From: Panulirus ornatus
Lineage: Eukaryota; Arthropoda; Malacostraca; Decapoda; Palinuridae
DNA length: 64,000 nt
Assembly: GCF_036320965.1 (NCBI RefSeq)
Contig: NC_092262.1
Span: forward strand, 6,060,072-6,124,071
Reading direction: 5' to 3'
Part shown: in pieces, positions 20,766 through 31,571 of the stretch
How positions within the stretch are numbered: the stretch's first letter is position 1
Layout of the letters: each line of letters starts with the position of its first letter
Notes under the pieces: model-generated
Database searches by the model: none
What the model saw: only the letters and a program-made list of their open reading frames with translations
Told to the model about the DNA's origin: nothing
Program-made: the position numbers and the translations under genes

Positions 20766-21600
20766 CTTGCCGTTTCACCTTCCTGCGTCTACCGTCATCC
20801 TTCGCGTAGCGGAAAGGATCACTAGAGCTAAAGGTCTTGTCTCTCTCTTGGCCTGGCATGTCTGCCTCCAGCCACCTTCAAGTACCCACATCAACACAGC
20901 CCCCCTCATCAACTTCCGTGGGAGGAGGGGGGAGATCAGCACCCTCAGGCTTGGCCACACTACACATGTATTTTTGCGGTGTTGGATATGACAAGGTCAG
21001 GAGGGCTGGGTGGTGGTGAGTGTCGAGGGAGCAGCATCCCTCATGATCATAAGTTCGACGAAGACATACCCTGGTCTCCGCCCTATTAAGTGTTGTGTGC
21101 CTCGCTTGTTTAAACTTTCCCATCACTTGATATTGGAATTATTTCCCTTTGAACTGAGGCTACTTGTGAAGGGCAGTGCTAGATCGGTGTTGTATAGGTG
21201 GATATTATATCCCCTTGGTAACTGAGGTCTTTTATAAATGGCTGTGCCTGACTGGCGAGGTGTAGGAGTTCTTCAAGGCGAGTGATTTGGACCTTTCCTC
21301 CGTGCAACACGCAGTTTACCAGGGTCGGAGTTCATATTTCACTGTGACACACCGGTCGTGGGTGGAGGATGTGCGTGTGTGTTGTGTTTGGAGGCTATAT
21401 GTATCGAGTCCACTCTATGAAATTAGGAGTGGAGGTAATGGTAGAGAATGCTACGTGTTTTTTTTTTTTTTCCATGTTGGAGGCTCCAGTCACGAACGAA
21501 AGTCCACATCAAGGCCGGGCCTTAATTGAGGGATAGAGAGGGTAATGAAAGGGTGGAAAAGGAGAGAGGGGGGAACGTATTTATTTTGGAGGAAGTGAAG
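20763..21600. other. Unique sequence, no gene recognised
   Basis: The segment around 21,325-21,345 (GGAGTTCATATTTCACTG) resembles 35,665-35,690 and 45,750-45,770 (TGTGGAAATTCATGTCTC), suggesting a weak diverged dispersed repeat. A T12 run is at 21,460-21,471. Confidence 0.4.
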
Positions 21601-21781
21601 AACCTGTCTTTTAAAATGTGCCAGGTCATAGTGATTGGGAAAGACATGAGAAGGAAGAGAGTTCTAAAGCTTGGGGGTATAGGGATGGAAACAGTTATCA
21701 AAACGGCCAACCCTCCTTGAATTGCCAACGGCCGCTTGAAGAGTATCATCGACGAGATTTTTGCCAAAACGTATGAGTCAG
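21601..21781 (+). other. Candidate exonic sequence ending at a consensus donor
   Basis: GAGTCAG|GTGAGT at 21,775-21,787 is a perfect 5' splice site. Upstream the same frame reads IANGRLKSIIDEIFAK and, before a single TGA at 21,718-21,720, VIVIGKDMRRKRVLKL. A weak acceptor (CTTTTAAAATGTGCCAG) ends at 21,626. The composition looks protein-like but I recognise no family, and the in-frame stop means a decayed gene or retroelement is as likely as a live exon. Confidence 0.2.
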
Positions 21782-22635
21782 GTGAGTTCCTCGTTGTTAT
21801 GTGTGAGATGGAGAGATTGTATCTGTGTGTGTGTGTGGGTGTGGGTGAGGCAGAAAGAGGAGACAGGAGCATGGGCCGAAGATGTAACACTCGACAGCCT
21901 TTGAAGTGTCGGCCCAGTGCGCAGTCGTCACAAACGCTTCAAAAAGCTGGGCGTGTCATCTCTCCACTGCCGGGGGTGTCGCTTCGGTGCCAGGTGGTCC
22001 CTCCACCGCCAGGTGTTGTGGCGGAACACGCCCCGTAGCCATAGACAAACAAGACCTCCCCCTAAGATATCGCTAGTATTGCCACTCGCCACCCGCCCAC
22101 ACCCAGTATGTAAATGTAAGAAAATAAAAGGTGTATACGACCCCCTACGGGTACGCGAAGCCTCGCCCCAATATGACTTGTCTTGGACACCTACTGGTGT
22201 TGCGGAGCGGATCAGACGGGGGTTGACTGACCCTCCCGAGTCTCTGACCTTACTGCTACCGAATATGTCACCCACCAGAAGACCGGTTTGGGTCGACTGC
22301 TGCTTGCCTGGTCGTCGCAACCCACCCGCCCCTGGTCAGTGTCACCGACGAAGGTACTGGACCTCCCCCGAATTAGTTAGGCAACTTGTCAGAGTTGTTG
22401 ACATAGTCGTCAGTGTCTGGTTGGCCAGATAAGGCTGTGTATGGACCTTCTCAAGCTGCCATCATTTCCAGTATTGATGTCTCCGTGGCAACCACCTTGT
22501 CTTAAGGCCGACGCTGGTGTTTCCGTCGCGACCGCCATCCGGTAACTCCTGCAGGGGATGTGTGGAGTAGGACTGCGAGCGACGTGGCTTGAGAATTTGC
22601 CGTTGAAGACACGACACTCGTCGTATATGCTTGCA
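21782..22635. other. Unique sequence, no gene recognised
   Basis: GC-balanced single-copy sequence. Overlapping frames of 130-171 aa on opposite strands at 21,917-22,432 show no domain and no flanking splice sites that I trust. Confidence 0.45.
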
Positions 22636-22639
22636 TCTG

Positions 22640-23170
22640 CCGAAGGCAACAGCGAGGCACAGACCGAAGGCCACAGCGAGGCACAGACCGAAGGCTACAG
22701 CGAGGTACAGACCGAAGGCTATAGCGAGGCACAGACCGAAGGCTATAGCGAGGCACAGACCGAAGGCTATAGCGAGGCACAGACCGAAGGCAACAGCGAG
22801 GCACAGACCGAAGGCTACAGCGAGGTACAGACCGAAGGCCACAGCGAGGCACAGACCGAAGGCTACAGCGAGGTACAGACCGAAGGCTATAGCGAGGCAC
22901 AGACCGAAGGCTATAGCGAGGCACAGACCGAAGGCTAAAGCGAGGTACAGACCGAAGGCTATAGCGAGGCACAGACCGAAGGCCACAGCGAGGCACAGAC
23001 CGAAGGCCACAGCGAGGCACAGACCGAAGGCTATAGCGAGGCACAGACCGAAGGCCACAGCGAGGCACAGACCGAAGGCTATAGCGAGGCACAGACCGAA
23101 GGCCACAGCGAGGCACAGACCGAAGGCTATAGCGAGGCACAGACCGAAGGCTACAGCGAGGCACAGAGCC
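22640..23170. repeat. Minisatellite, 24-bp unit
   Basis: About 22 copies of AGCGAGGCACAGACCGAAG followed by GCYAY. Variants are GAGGTACAG and CAACAGC or TATAGC. The period of eight codons keeps frames open on both strands (272 aa minus, 188 aa plus). None has a convincing start or homolog. Confidence 0.96.
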
Positions 23171-23261
23171 CGTCCTATCCTGACACTTGAAGTTTAAAAC
23201 ATATGTATATTTCCAGAGGATTTTCGTTTGGGATACATCATACATGCGGTTAGATCTCTTT

Positions 23262-23400
23262 GGTGCCTTTACGGGCCGCCCGGGGTTCGAGCATGTAGGT
23301 CCGCATCCTGATTGCGGCACTTAGTCCACTGTCAACCCAGCTGTTCATCCTGCCTTAGGGGGACTGGTCGATGAATTTGGTTCCCCGGCTTACGATAGGG
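23262..23400 (+). mobile_element. Partial tRNA-SINE-related repeat
   Basis: GGGCCGCCCGGGGTTCGAGC, GATTGCGGCA and CTGTCAACCCAGCTG followed by TTCATCC match, in order, the 3' half and body of the SINE at 25.57-25.72 kb. The A-box half is missing. Confidence 0.55.
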
Positions 23401-23471
23401 GGATGTTTATGCATAACGAGATGGCCTGGATGAGTGCTATGCATCCAGATGTCCGTGTCGTCTCAGCCACC

Positions 23472-23473
<2 letters not shown>

Positions 23474-23511
<38 letters not shown>

Positions 23512-23522
23512 TGAGTGAGTGA
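23474..23522. repeat. (GA)n/(GT) microsatellite
   Basis: About 18 GA dinucleotides followed by GTGAGTGAGTGAG. Confidence 0.95.
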
Positions 23523-23627
23523 GTTTTGTAACCAGCCAACGCTCTGAGCTGTTATTAATGCCAACAACGTTGCCCCTTTTTCAATAAAACCCTTACACCA
23601 CGGAAGCTCGATTTTGGAAATGACTCC

Positions 23628-24700
23628 GTCAGATGCCACGTAGCTTGACTGACTGACAATGGCACGTAGCTTGACTGATTGACCATGGCTTGTAGCTTGA
23701 CTGACTGACAGTGCCACTTAGCTTGACTGAATGACAGTGGCACGTAGCTTAAGTGACTGACAATGGCACGCAGCTTGACTGGCTGACAATGCCACGTAGC
23801 TTGACTGACTGACAATGCCACGTAGCTTGACTGACTGACAATGCCACGTAGCTTGACTGACTGACAATGCCACTTAGCTTGACTGACTGACAATGCCACG
23901 TAGCTTGATTGACTGACAATGCCACGTAGCTTGACTGACTGACAATGCCACGTAGCTTGACTGACTGACAGTGCCACTTAGCTTGACTGACTGACAATGC
24001 CACGTAGCTTGACTGGCTGACAGTGCCACGTAGCTTGACTGACTGACAATGCCACTTAGCTTGACTGACTGACAGTGGCACGTAGCTTGACTGACTGACA
24101 ATGGCACGTAGCTTGACTGACTGACAGTGCCACGTAGCTTGACTGACTGACAATGCCACGTAGCTTGACTGACTGACAATGCCACTTAGCTTGACTGACT
24201 GACAGTGCCACGTAGCTTGACTGACTGACAATGCCACGTAGCTTGACTGACTGACAATGCCACGTAGCTTGACTGACTGACAGTGCCACGTAGCTTGACT
24301 GACTGACAATGCCACGTAGCTTGACTGACTGACAGTGCCACGTAGCTTGACTGACTGACAATGCCACTTAGCTTGACTGACTGACAATGCCACTTAGCTT
24401 GACTGACTGACAATGCCACGTAGCTTGACTGACTGACAATGCCACGTAGCTTGACTGACTGGCCATGGCACGTAGCTTGACTGACTGGCCATGGCACGTA
24501 GCTTGACTGACTGACAGTGCACGTAGCTTGACTGACTGACTGACAGTGCCACGTAGCTTGACTGACTGACAGTGCCACGTAGCTTGACTGACTGACAATG
24601 CCACTTAGCTTGACTGACTGACAGTGCCACGTAGCTTGACTGACTGACAATGCCACTTAGCTTGACTGACTGACAATGCCACGTAGCTTGACTGACACTC
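23628..24700. repeat. Minisatellite, 26-bp unit
   Basis: About 41 copies of CGTAGCTTGACTGACTGACA plus ATGCCA. The sub-motif GACTGACTGAC is itself a 4-bp repeat. Left-edge units are the most diverged. At 24,535 one unit gained a CTGA step, showing microsatellite slippage inside the minisatellite. Confidence 0.96.
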
Positions 24701-24861
24701 CTTCGACTGAGAGACTCCCTTACGTTGATTACAAGGTCGACTACCAGAACTTGGGTTCGCCATGAGAAGAGACATTTGTTTTTTTTTTTTCCTTGTCTCC
24801 TTCTCCTCCTCCAACAGTGTGAAAAACTTATTTGATGATCGAGGTGTCTCGAAGCCAGCCA

Positions 24862-24865
<4 letters not shown>

Positions 24866-24957
<92 letters not shown>
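24866..24957. repeat. (CT)n microsatellite
   Basis: About 46 CT dinucleotides, next to the repeated motif at 24,958-25,003. Confidence 0.98.
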
Positions 24958-24959
<2 letters not shown>

Positions 24960-25005
24960 TTGGCCTTCAAGAATACACACTTCTTCATCGAGAACTCTGT
25001 TCGTC
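24958..25005 (-). mobile_element. Dispersed CT-linked motif, copy 1
   Basis: CTTGGCCTTCAAGAATACAC, then ACTTCTTCATCGAGAACTCTG, follows (CT)n here. Nearly the same 45 bp follows (CT)n at 32,994-33,040. Read on the minus strand it would be a short repeat ending in a (GA)n tail, as in some retroelements. The plus-strand translation KNTHFFIENS is conserved between the two copies, so a coding ancestor is possible. Confidence 0.45.
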
Positions 25006-25568
25006 TGAATGCGAGAGAGATATACAAAAAAAGAGGTGGACGGACCATCTCCAAGTGGGGGAGGAATTTTATATTTAATGAAGATGGAGCGACTCACCCA
25101 GAGACGGGCGGCCACACGAGGAAGTATTACGAAGGTATGTCGAATGTGCTCAGGAATACATAGCTGGGCCCCGAGGCTGTATGTGTGTGTAGTTGATGCT
25201 GACTGAGTTATCGCTGACTGAAACATTCATCTGCTTTCGTGAGGAATTATGTGATCATAACCGACTCAAATCACGATAGCAGTTATCTTTTATCAGTCCT
25301 TGCAAACATAAATCCCAGTGATACACATGCAAATGAGGGACTGGGTAACGCTATTAATAGATTAGACATGTAATGAAGATATTATCTTAATCTTCGCTTG
25401 CCTCGTATCATTAAAACATGCGCAGCTCTGAACAGACATATTGCATGCCTCAAGTGGACATCAGATCTTGAGAAGGTCGCGTTCAGTTCCTTGGGACTTT
25501 TTTTTTTTTGGAGTGGGGGGAGCGGGGGCTGTTCGTCCACTCCTTCTGCGGCAGAGGGAGTGGAACCA
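25006..25568. other. Unique sequence with one donor-like site
   Basis: ACGAAG|GTATGT at 25,128-25,139 is a good 5' splice site, but no acceptor or domain fixes an exon. The rest is AT-rich. A T11 run is at about 25,499. Confidence 0.35.
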
Positions 25569-25569
25569 G

Positions 25570-25720
25570 CCTGACGACGCCTCCGTGGTGTAGTGGTCAG
25601 CCTTCCTGTCCGTGACGCATTCACGGGGGCCGCCAGGGGTCGAGCATAGCATAGGTTCGAATCCTGGATGCGGCAATCGGTTCACAGTCAACCCAGCTTG
25701 TTCATCCACCCTTGATTAGG
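25570..25720 (+). mobile_element. tRNA-derived SINE
   Basis: TGGTGTAGTGGTCA at 25,586-25,599 fits the RNA polymerase III A box, and GGTTCGAATCC at 25,654-25,664 is a perfect B box. The pair is spaced about 60 bp apart, longer than in a normal tRNA because of an insertion that contains GGGGTCGAGC. CGGCAATCGG and a body CACAGTCAACCCAGC, TTCATCCACCC follow. Its 3' half recurs at 23.26-23.35 kb. No intact cloverleaf acceptor stem can be drawn, so it is a SINE and not a functional tRNA gene. Confidence 0.65.
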
Positions 25721-25729
25721 ACCTCAGTT

Positions 25730-27652
25730 GCCCTTGGGCCAACTCACCCCACATGGCTTGAGTACTGACCCCACATATGACCTGACTGGTGACCCTACAT
25801 GGTTTATGACCTCACATACGACCAGGTTTCTGATCCTACATATTCCCTGGCTACTGACCCCCCACATCTGACCCGACCCGTCATGTGACCTGGTCATTGC
25901 CCCCACATGTTAGCTGGTCATTGCCCCCCACATGTTAGCTGGTTATTGCCCCCACATGTTAGCTGGTCATTGCCCCCACATGTTAGTTGGTCATTGCCCC
26001 CCACATGTTAGCTGGTCATTGCTCCCACATGTTAGCTGGTCATTGCCCCCACATGTTAGCTGGTCATTACCCCCACATGTTAGCTGGTCATTGCCCCCAC
26101 ATGTTAGTTGGTCATTGCCCCCACATGTTAGCTGGTCATTGCCCCCACATGTTAGCTGGTCATTGCCCCCACATGTTAGCTGGTCATTGCCCCCACATGT
26201 TAGCTGGTCATTACCCCCACATGTTAGCTGGTCATTGCCCCCACATGTTAGCTGGTCATTGCCCCCACGTTAGCTGGTCATTGAGCCCACATGGTAGCTG
26301 GTCATTGCCCCTACATGGTAACTGGTCATTGCCCCCACATGTTAGCTGGTTATTGCCCCCACATGTTAGGTGGTCATTTCCCCCACATTGTAGCTGGTCA
26401 TTGCCCCCACATGTTAGCTGGTTATTGCCCCCACATGTTAGCTGGTCATTGCCCCCACATGTTAGCTGGTCATTGCCCCCCACATGTTAGCTGGTCATTG
26501 CCCCCACATGTTAGCTGGTTATTGCCCCCACTTTTAGCTGGTCATTGCCCCTCACATGTTAGTTGGTCATTGCCCCCACATGTTAGCTGGTCATTGCTCC
26601 CACATGTTAGCTGGTCATTGCCCCCACATGTTAGCTGGTCATTACCCCCACATGTTAGCTGGTCATTGCCCCCCACATGTTAGCTGGTCATTGCCCCCAC
26701 ATGTTAGCTGGTCATTGCCCCCACATGTTAGCTGGTCATTGAGCCCTTATTTTAGCTGGTCATTGCCCCCACATGTTAGCTGGTCATTGCCCCCACATGT
26801 AGCTGGTCATTGCCCCCCACATGTTAGCTGGTCATTGCCCCCACATGTTAGCTGGTCATTGCCCCCACATGTTAGCTGGTCATTGCCCCCACATGTTAGC
26901 TGGTCATTGCCCCCCACATGTTAGCTGGTCATTGCCCCCACATGGTAGCTGGTCATTGCCCCCACATGTTAGCTGGTCATTGCCCCCACATGTTAGCTGG
27001 TCATTGCCCCCACATGTTAGCTGGTCATTGCCCCCACATGTTAGCTGGTCATTGCCCCCACATGTTAGCTGGTCATTGCCCCCCACATGTTAGCTGGTCA
27101 TTGAGCCCACATGGTAGCTGGTCATTGCCCCCCACATGTTAGCTGGTCATTGCCCCCACATGTTAGCTGGTCATTGAGCCCAATGTAGCTGGTCATGCCC
27201 CCCCACATGTTAGCTGGTCATTGAGCCCACATGGTAGCTGGTCATTGCCCCCCACATGTTAGCTGGTCATTGCCCCCACATGTTAGCTGGTCATTGCCCC
27301 CACATGCTAGCTGGTCATTGCCCCCCACATGTTAGCTGGTCATTGCCCCCACATGCTAGCTGGTCATTGCCCCCACATGTTAGCTGGTCATTGCCCCCAC
27401 ATGCTAGCTGGTCATTGCCCCCCACATGTTAGCTGGTCATTGCCCCCACATGTTAGCTGGTCATTGCCCCCACATGCTAGCTGGTCATTGCCCCCACATG
27501 CTAGCTGGTCATTGCCCCCCACATGTTAGCTGGTCATTGCCCCCACATGCTAGCTGGTCATTGCCCCCCCACATGTTAGCTGGTCATTGCCCCCCACATG
27601 TTAGCTGGTCATTGCCCCCCACATGTTAGCTGGTCATTGAGCCCCCATGTGA
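25730..27652. repeat. Minisatellite, 24/25-bp unit
   Basis: About 75 copies of CATGTTAGCTGGTCATTGCC plus CCCA, with 25-bp forms carrying one more C. The left flank (25,730-25,930) has strongly diverged units (CATATGACCTGACTGG, CATGTGACCTGGTCATTG), and the last unit at 27,645 again reads CATGTGACCTG. The ancestral form thus survives at both edges while the interior has been homogenised. Confidence 0.97.
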
Positions 27653-27707
27653 CCTGAGTTGATGCTAGGCCGTCGGAATGTGTGAGTGGTGAGTGACTGT
27701 AAGAGTG

Positions 27708-27753
27708 GTGTGTGTGTGTGTGTGTGTGTGAGTGGTGTGTGTGTGTGAGTGGT

Positions 27754-27814
<61 letters not shown>

Positions 27815-27815
27815 T

Positions 27816-27849
<34 letters not shown>

Positions 27850-27861
27850 TGGTGTGTGAGT

Positions 27862-27901
<40 letters not shown>

Positions 27902-27932
27902 TGGTGTGTGTGGTGTGTGTGTGTGTGTGAGT

Positions 27933-27982
<50 letters not shown>

Positions 27983-27992
27983 TGGTGTGTGT

Positions 27993-28028
<36 letters not shown>

Positions 28029-28038
28029 TGGTGTGAGT

Positions 28039-28088
<50 letters not shown>

Positions 28089-28089
28089 T

Positions 28090-28147
<58 letters not shown>

Positions 28148-28238
28148 TGGTGTGAGTGGTGTGTGTGTGTGTGTGTGTGTGAGTGGTGTGAGTGGTGTGT
28201 GTGTGTGTGTGTGAGTGGTGTGTGTGTGTGTGTGTGTT
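27708..28238. repeat. Compound (GT)n microsatellite with GAGTGGTG interruptions
   Basis: About 530 bp of GT repeats interrupted some 15 times by GAGTGGTG. The interruptions recur in blocks, so blocks were duplicated together. Cys-Val and His-Thr frames on the two strands are artefacts. Confidence 0.97.
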
Positions 28239-28404
28239 CATGGCAGTCGTGTAGGGCCTGGTGTTCGTCAGGGCGGGTGTGAGTGAGGGAGGCTGCTGGG
28301 GTCTGGTTGTTACCTCGCTCCTCTCTCTTATCTCGCCACCGCTCTGCCTCCAAGCAGCAGCAGCAGCAGCCCTACCTCTCCTCCAACTCCGTCCATGGGG
28401 CTAG

Positions 28405-28890
28405 TGTGCCGAACTGTACCGTTCCAGGCGTGCCCAAGGGCCCGGCCGGACTGTACCGTTCCAGGCGTCCCCAAGGGCCCGGCCGGACTGTACCGTTCCA
28501 GGCGTCCCCAAGGGCCCGGCCGGACTGTACCGTTCCAGGCGTCCCCAAGGGCCCGGCCGGACTGTACCGTTCCAGGCGTCCCCAAGGGCCCGGCCGGACT
28601 GTACCGTTCCAGGCGTCCCCAAGGGCCCGGCTGGACTGTACCGTTCCAGGCGTCCCCAAGGGCCCGGCTGGACTGTACCGTTCCAGGCGTCCCCAAGGGC
28701 CCGGCTGAACTGTACCGTTCCAGGCGTCCCCAAGGGCCCGGCTGGACTGTACCGTTCCAGGCGTCCCCAAGGGCCTGGCCGGACTGTACCGTTCCAGGCG
28801 TCCCCAAGGGCCCGGCTGGACTGTACCGTTCCAGGCGTCCCCAAGGGCCTGGCTGGACTGTACCGTTCCAGGCGTCCCCAAGGGCCCGAA
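28405..28890. repeat. Minisatellite, 37-bp GC-rich unit
   Basis: Thirteen copies of a unit with GACTGTACCGTTCCAGGCG and TCCCCAAGGGCCCGG. Variants CCGGCTGG, CCTGGCTG and CCGGCTGA cluster to the right. Each unit holds CCAAGGGCCC and CCGGCCGG self-complementary stretches. Confidence 0.96.
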
Positions 28891-29029
28891 ACTTGAAACG
28901 TGGAGAAATTAAGGCTCTGGTGTGTCGACGGTTCAGGGCCAGACGTGGTAATTAGCCTGGCGTCGCGCGCCATGACCAAGGTCAAGTGAGGCACGATGAC
29001 TATCCCCCCTCCTTCCCCCGGGGGACTCG

Positions 29030-29878
29030 ACGACTACCCTCCCCCGGGGGAACACGACGACTGGTGGCTCTCCCTCCCCCTGGGGGAACACGACGACTGG
29101 TGGCTCTCCTTCCCCCTGGGGGAACACGGCGACTGGTGGCTCTCCCTCCCCCTGGGGGAACACGACGACTGGTGGCTCTCCTTCCCCCTGGGGGAACACG
29201 ACGACTGGTGGCTCTCCTTCCCCCTGGGGGAACACGGCGACTGGTGGCTCTCCCTCCCCCTGGGGGAACACGACGACTGGTGGCTCTCCTTCCCCCTGGG
29301 GGAACACGGCGACTGGTGGCTCTCCCTCCCCCTGGGGGAACACGACGACTGGTGGCTCTCCTTCCCCCTGGGGGAACACGGCGACTGGTGGCTCTCCTTC
29401 CCCCTGGGGGAACACGACGACTGGTGGCTCTCCTTCCCCCTGGGGGAACACGGCGACTGGTGGCTCTCCCTCCCCCGGGGGAACACAACGACTGGTGGCT
29501 CTCCCTCCCCCTGGGGGAACACGGCGACTGGTGGCTCTCCCTCCCCCTGGGGGAACACAACGACTGGTGGCTCTCCCTCCCCCTGGGGGAACACGATGAC
29601 TGGTGGCTCTCCCTTCCCCCTGGGGAACACGATGACTGGTGTATCTCCTTCCCCCTGGGGAACACGATGACTGGTGGCTCTCCCTCCCCCTGGGCAACAC
29701 AACGACTGGTGGCTCTCCCTCCCCCTGGGGGAACACGATGACTGGTGGCTCTCCCTTCCCCTGGGGGAACACGACGACTGGTGGCTCTCCCTTCCCCTGG
29801 GGAACACAACGACTGGTGGCTCTCCCTTCCCCTGGGGGAACACGGCGACTGGTGGCTCTCCTTCCCCCTGGGGTTGTT
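29030..29878. repeat. Minisatellite, 36-bp unit with C5-T-G5 hairpin
   Basis: About 23 copies with CTCCCTCCCCCTGGGGGAAC and ACGACGACTGGTGG. Each unit has the inverted repeat CCCCCTGGGGG, and the first copies have the perfect palindrome CCCCCGGGGG. The period of 12 codons leaves frames open on both strands (up to 308 aa). These overlap and are not genes. Confidence 0.96.
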
Positions 29879-29974
29879 CATTGGTGGGGGAGCCGAGTTA
29901 AGGTAGGATTTGGCTGCCTCTGACATTTGACCTGAAGGATATGCCTGGGGCCAGTGTGGAGGTAGAGATATAAT

Positions 29975-30087
29975 ACAGGAGTGGAGGATTTCCAGCCCAA
30001 CCCGCTCCCTCGCCTCTTAAAAACTCTGCTTTGACGACACGCAGGAGATACGAGGCCAGTATTATATCCTCCCTGACCCCAGAGATA

Positions 30088-30088
<1 letters not shown>
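29975..30088 (-). mobile_element. Diverged head of the LINE-related short element
   Basis: GGAGGATTTCCAGCCCAAC, GACGACACGCAGGAGATACG and TATTATATCCTCCCTG correspond, with indels, to the head of the short element at 30.28-30.38 kb. It is the oldest-looking copy and stops at an (AT)n tract. Confidence 0.6.

Positions 30089-30157
<69 letters not shown>
30089..30157. repeat. (AT)n microsatellite
   Basis: About 68 bp between two short elements. Confidence 0.98.
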
Positions 30158-30159
<2 letters not shown>

Positions 30160-30375
30160 TTTCTTTCATACTATTCGCCATTTCCCGCGTTAGCGAGGTA
30201 GCGTTAAGAACAGAGGACTGGGCCTTTGAGGGAATATCCTCATCTGGCCCCCTTCTCTGTTCCTTCTTTGGAAAAAAAAAAAAAAAATAGAGGGGAGGAT
30301 TTCCAGCCCCCCGCTCCCTTCCCTTTTAGTCGCCTTCTACGACACGCAGGGAATACGTGGGAAGTATTCTTTCTC

Positions 30376-30381
<6 letters not shown>
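30158..30381 (-). mobile_element. LINE-related short element, complete copy
   Basis: Minus-strand order: head GGGGAGAAAGAATACTTCCC, GGCGACTAAAAGGGAAGG, GGCTGGAAATCCTCCCC, middle with AGAAGGAACAGAGAAG, then tail AACGCTACCTCGC, TAACGCGGGAAATGGCG. Length is about 220 bp with no ORF. The head matches the 5' UTR of the RTE-like LINE and the tail matches the LINE 3' end (ACCTCGC, AACGCGGGA). It is probably moved by the LINE machinery. Confidence 0.75.

Positions 30382-30432
<51 letters not shown>
30379..30432. repeat. (AT)n microsatellite
   Basis: About 52 bp joining the head of a short element to the 3' end of LINE copy 2. Confidence 0.97.
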
Positions 30433-30434
<2 letters not shown>

Positions 30435-31376
30435 TGCTTTGTCGCTGTCTCCCGCGTTTGCGAGGTAGCGCAAGGAAACAGACGAAAGAAATGGCCCAAC
30501 CCACCCCCATACACATGTATATACATACGTCCACACACGCAAATATACATACCTACACAGCTTTCCATGGTTTACCCCAGACGCTTCACATGCCTTGATT
30601 CAATCCACTGACAGCACGTCAACCCCGGTATACCACATCGCTCCAATTCACTCTATTCCTTGCCCTCCTTTCACCCTCCTGCATGTTCAGGTCCCGATCA
30701 CACAAAATCTTTTTCACTCCATCTTTCCACCTCCAATTTGGTCTCCCTCTTCTCCTCGTTCCCTCCACCTCCGACACATATATCCTCTTGGTCAACCTTT
30801 CCTCACTCATTGTCTCCATGTGCCCAAACCATTTCAAAACACCCTCTTCTGCTCTCTCAACCACGCTCTTTTTATTTCCATACATCTCTCTTACCCTTAC
30901 GTTACTTACTCGATCAAACCACCTCACACCACACATTGTCCTCAAACATCTCATTTCCAGCACATCCATCCTCCTGCGCACCACTCCATCCATAGCCCAC
31001 GCCTCGCAACCATACAACATTGTTGGAACCACTATTCCTTCAAACATACCCATTTTTGCTTTCCGAGATAATGTTCTCGACTTCCACACATTCTTCAAGG
31101 CTCCCAGAATTTTCGCCCCCTCCCCCACCCTATGATCCACTTCCGCTTCCATGGTTCCATCCGCTGCCAGATCCACTCCCAGATATCTAAAACACTTTAC
31201 TTCCTCTAGTTTTTCTCCATTCAAACTCACCTCCCAATTGACTTGACCCTCAACCCTACTGTACCTAATAACCTTGCTCTTATTCACATTAACTCTTAAC
31301 TTTCTTCTTTCACACACTTTACCAAACTCAGTCACCAGCTTCTGCAGTTTCTCACATGAATCAGCCACCAGCGCTG
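30433..31376 (-). mobile_element. 5'-truncated RTE-like LINE (copy 2)
   Basis: About 94-95% identical by eye to copy 1 from its 3' end up to the codons just after the FADD box (ALVADSCEKL); everything upstream is missing. The frame 30,619-31,375 encodes the C-terminal part of the enzyme without frameshift, with LYGCEAWAMD, LKWFGHMETM and RRRGRPNWRW. The five-C run at 31,116-31,120 keeps the frame. Such 5' truncation is the usual product of incomplete target-primed reverse transcription. The truncation point abuts the head of an oppositely oriented short element. Confidence 0.88.
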
Positions 31377-31571
31377 GGGATAGGGGAGAAAGAATACTTC
31401 CCATGTATTCCCTGCATAGAAGGCGACTAAAAGGGGAGGGAGCGGGGGGCTGGAAATCCTCCCCTCTCGTTTTTAATTCTAAAATGAAGAGAGAAGGGGG
31501 CAAGTGAGGATATTCTCTCAAAGGCTCAGTCCTCTGTTCTTGGCGTTACCTCGCTAACGCGAGAAATGGCG

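Noticed and set aside
25930..27640. Possible CRISPR-like array
   Set aside because: Direct repeats are contiguous without unique spacers, and the DNA is eukaryotic.
28933..29926. Proline/arginine-rich frames of 250-308 residues
   Set aside because: Overlapping frames on both strands of the 36-bp array; none is preferred.
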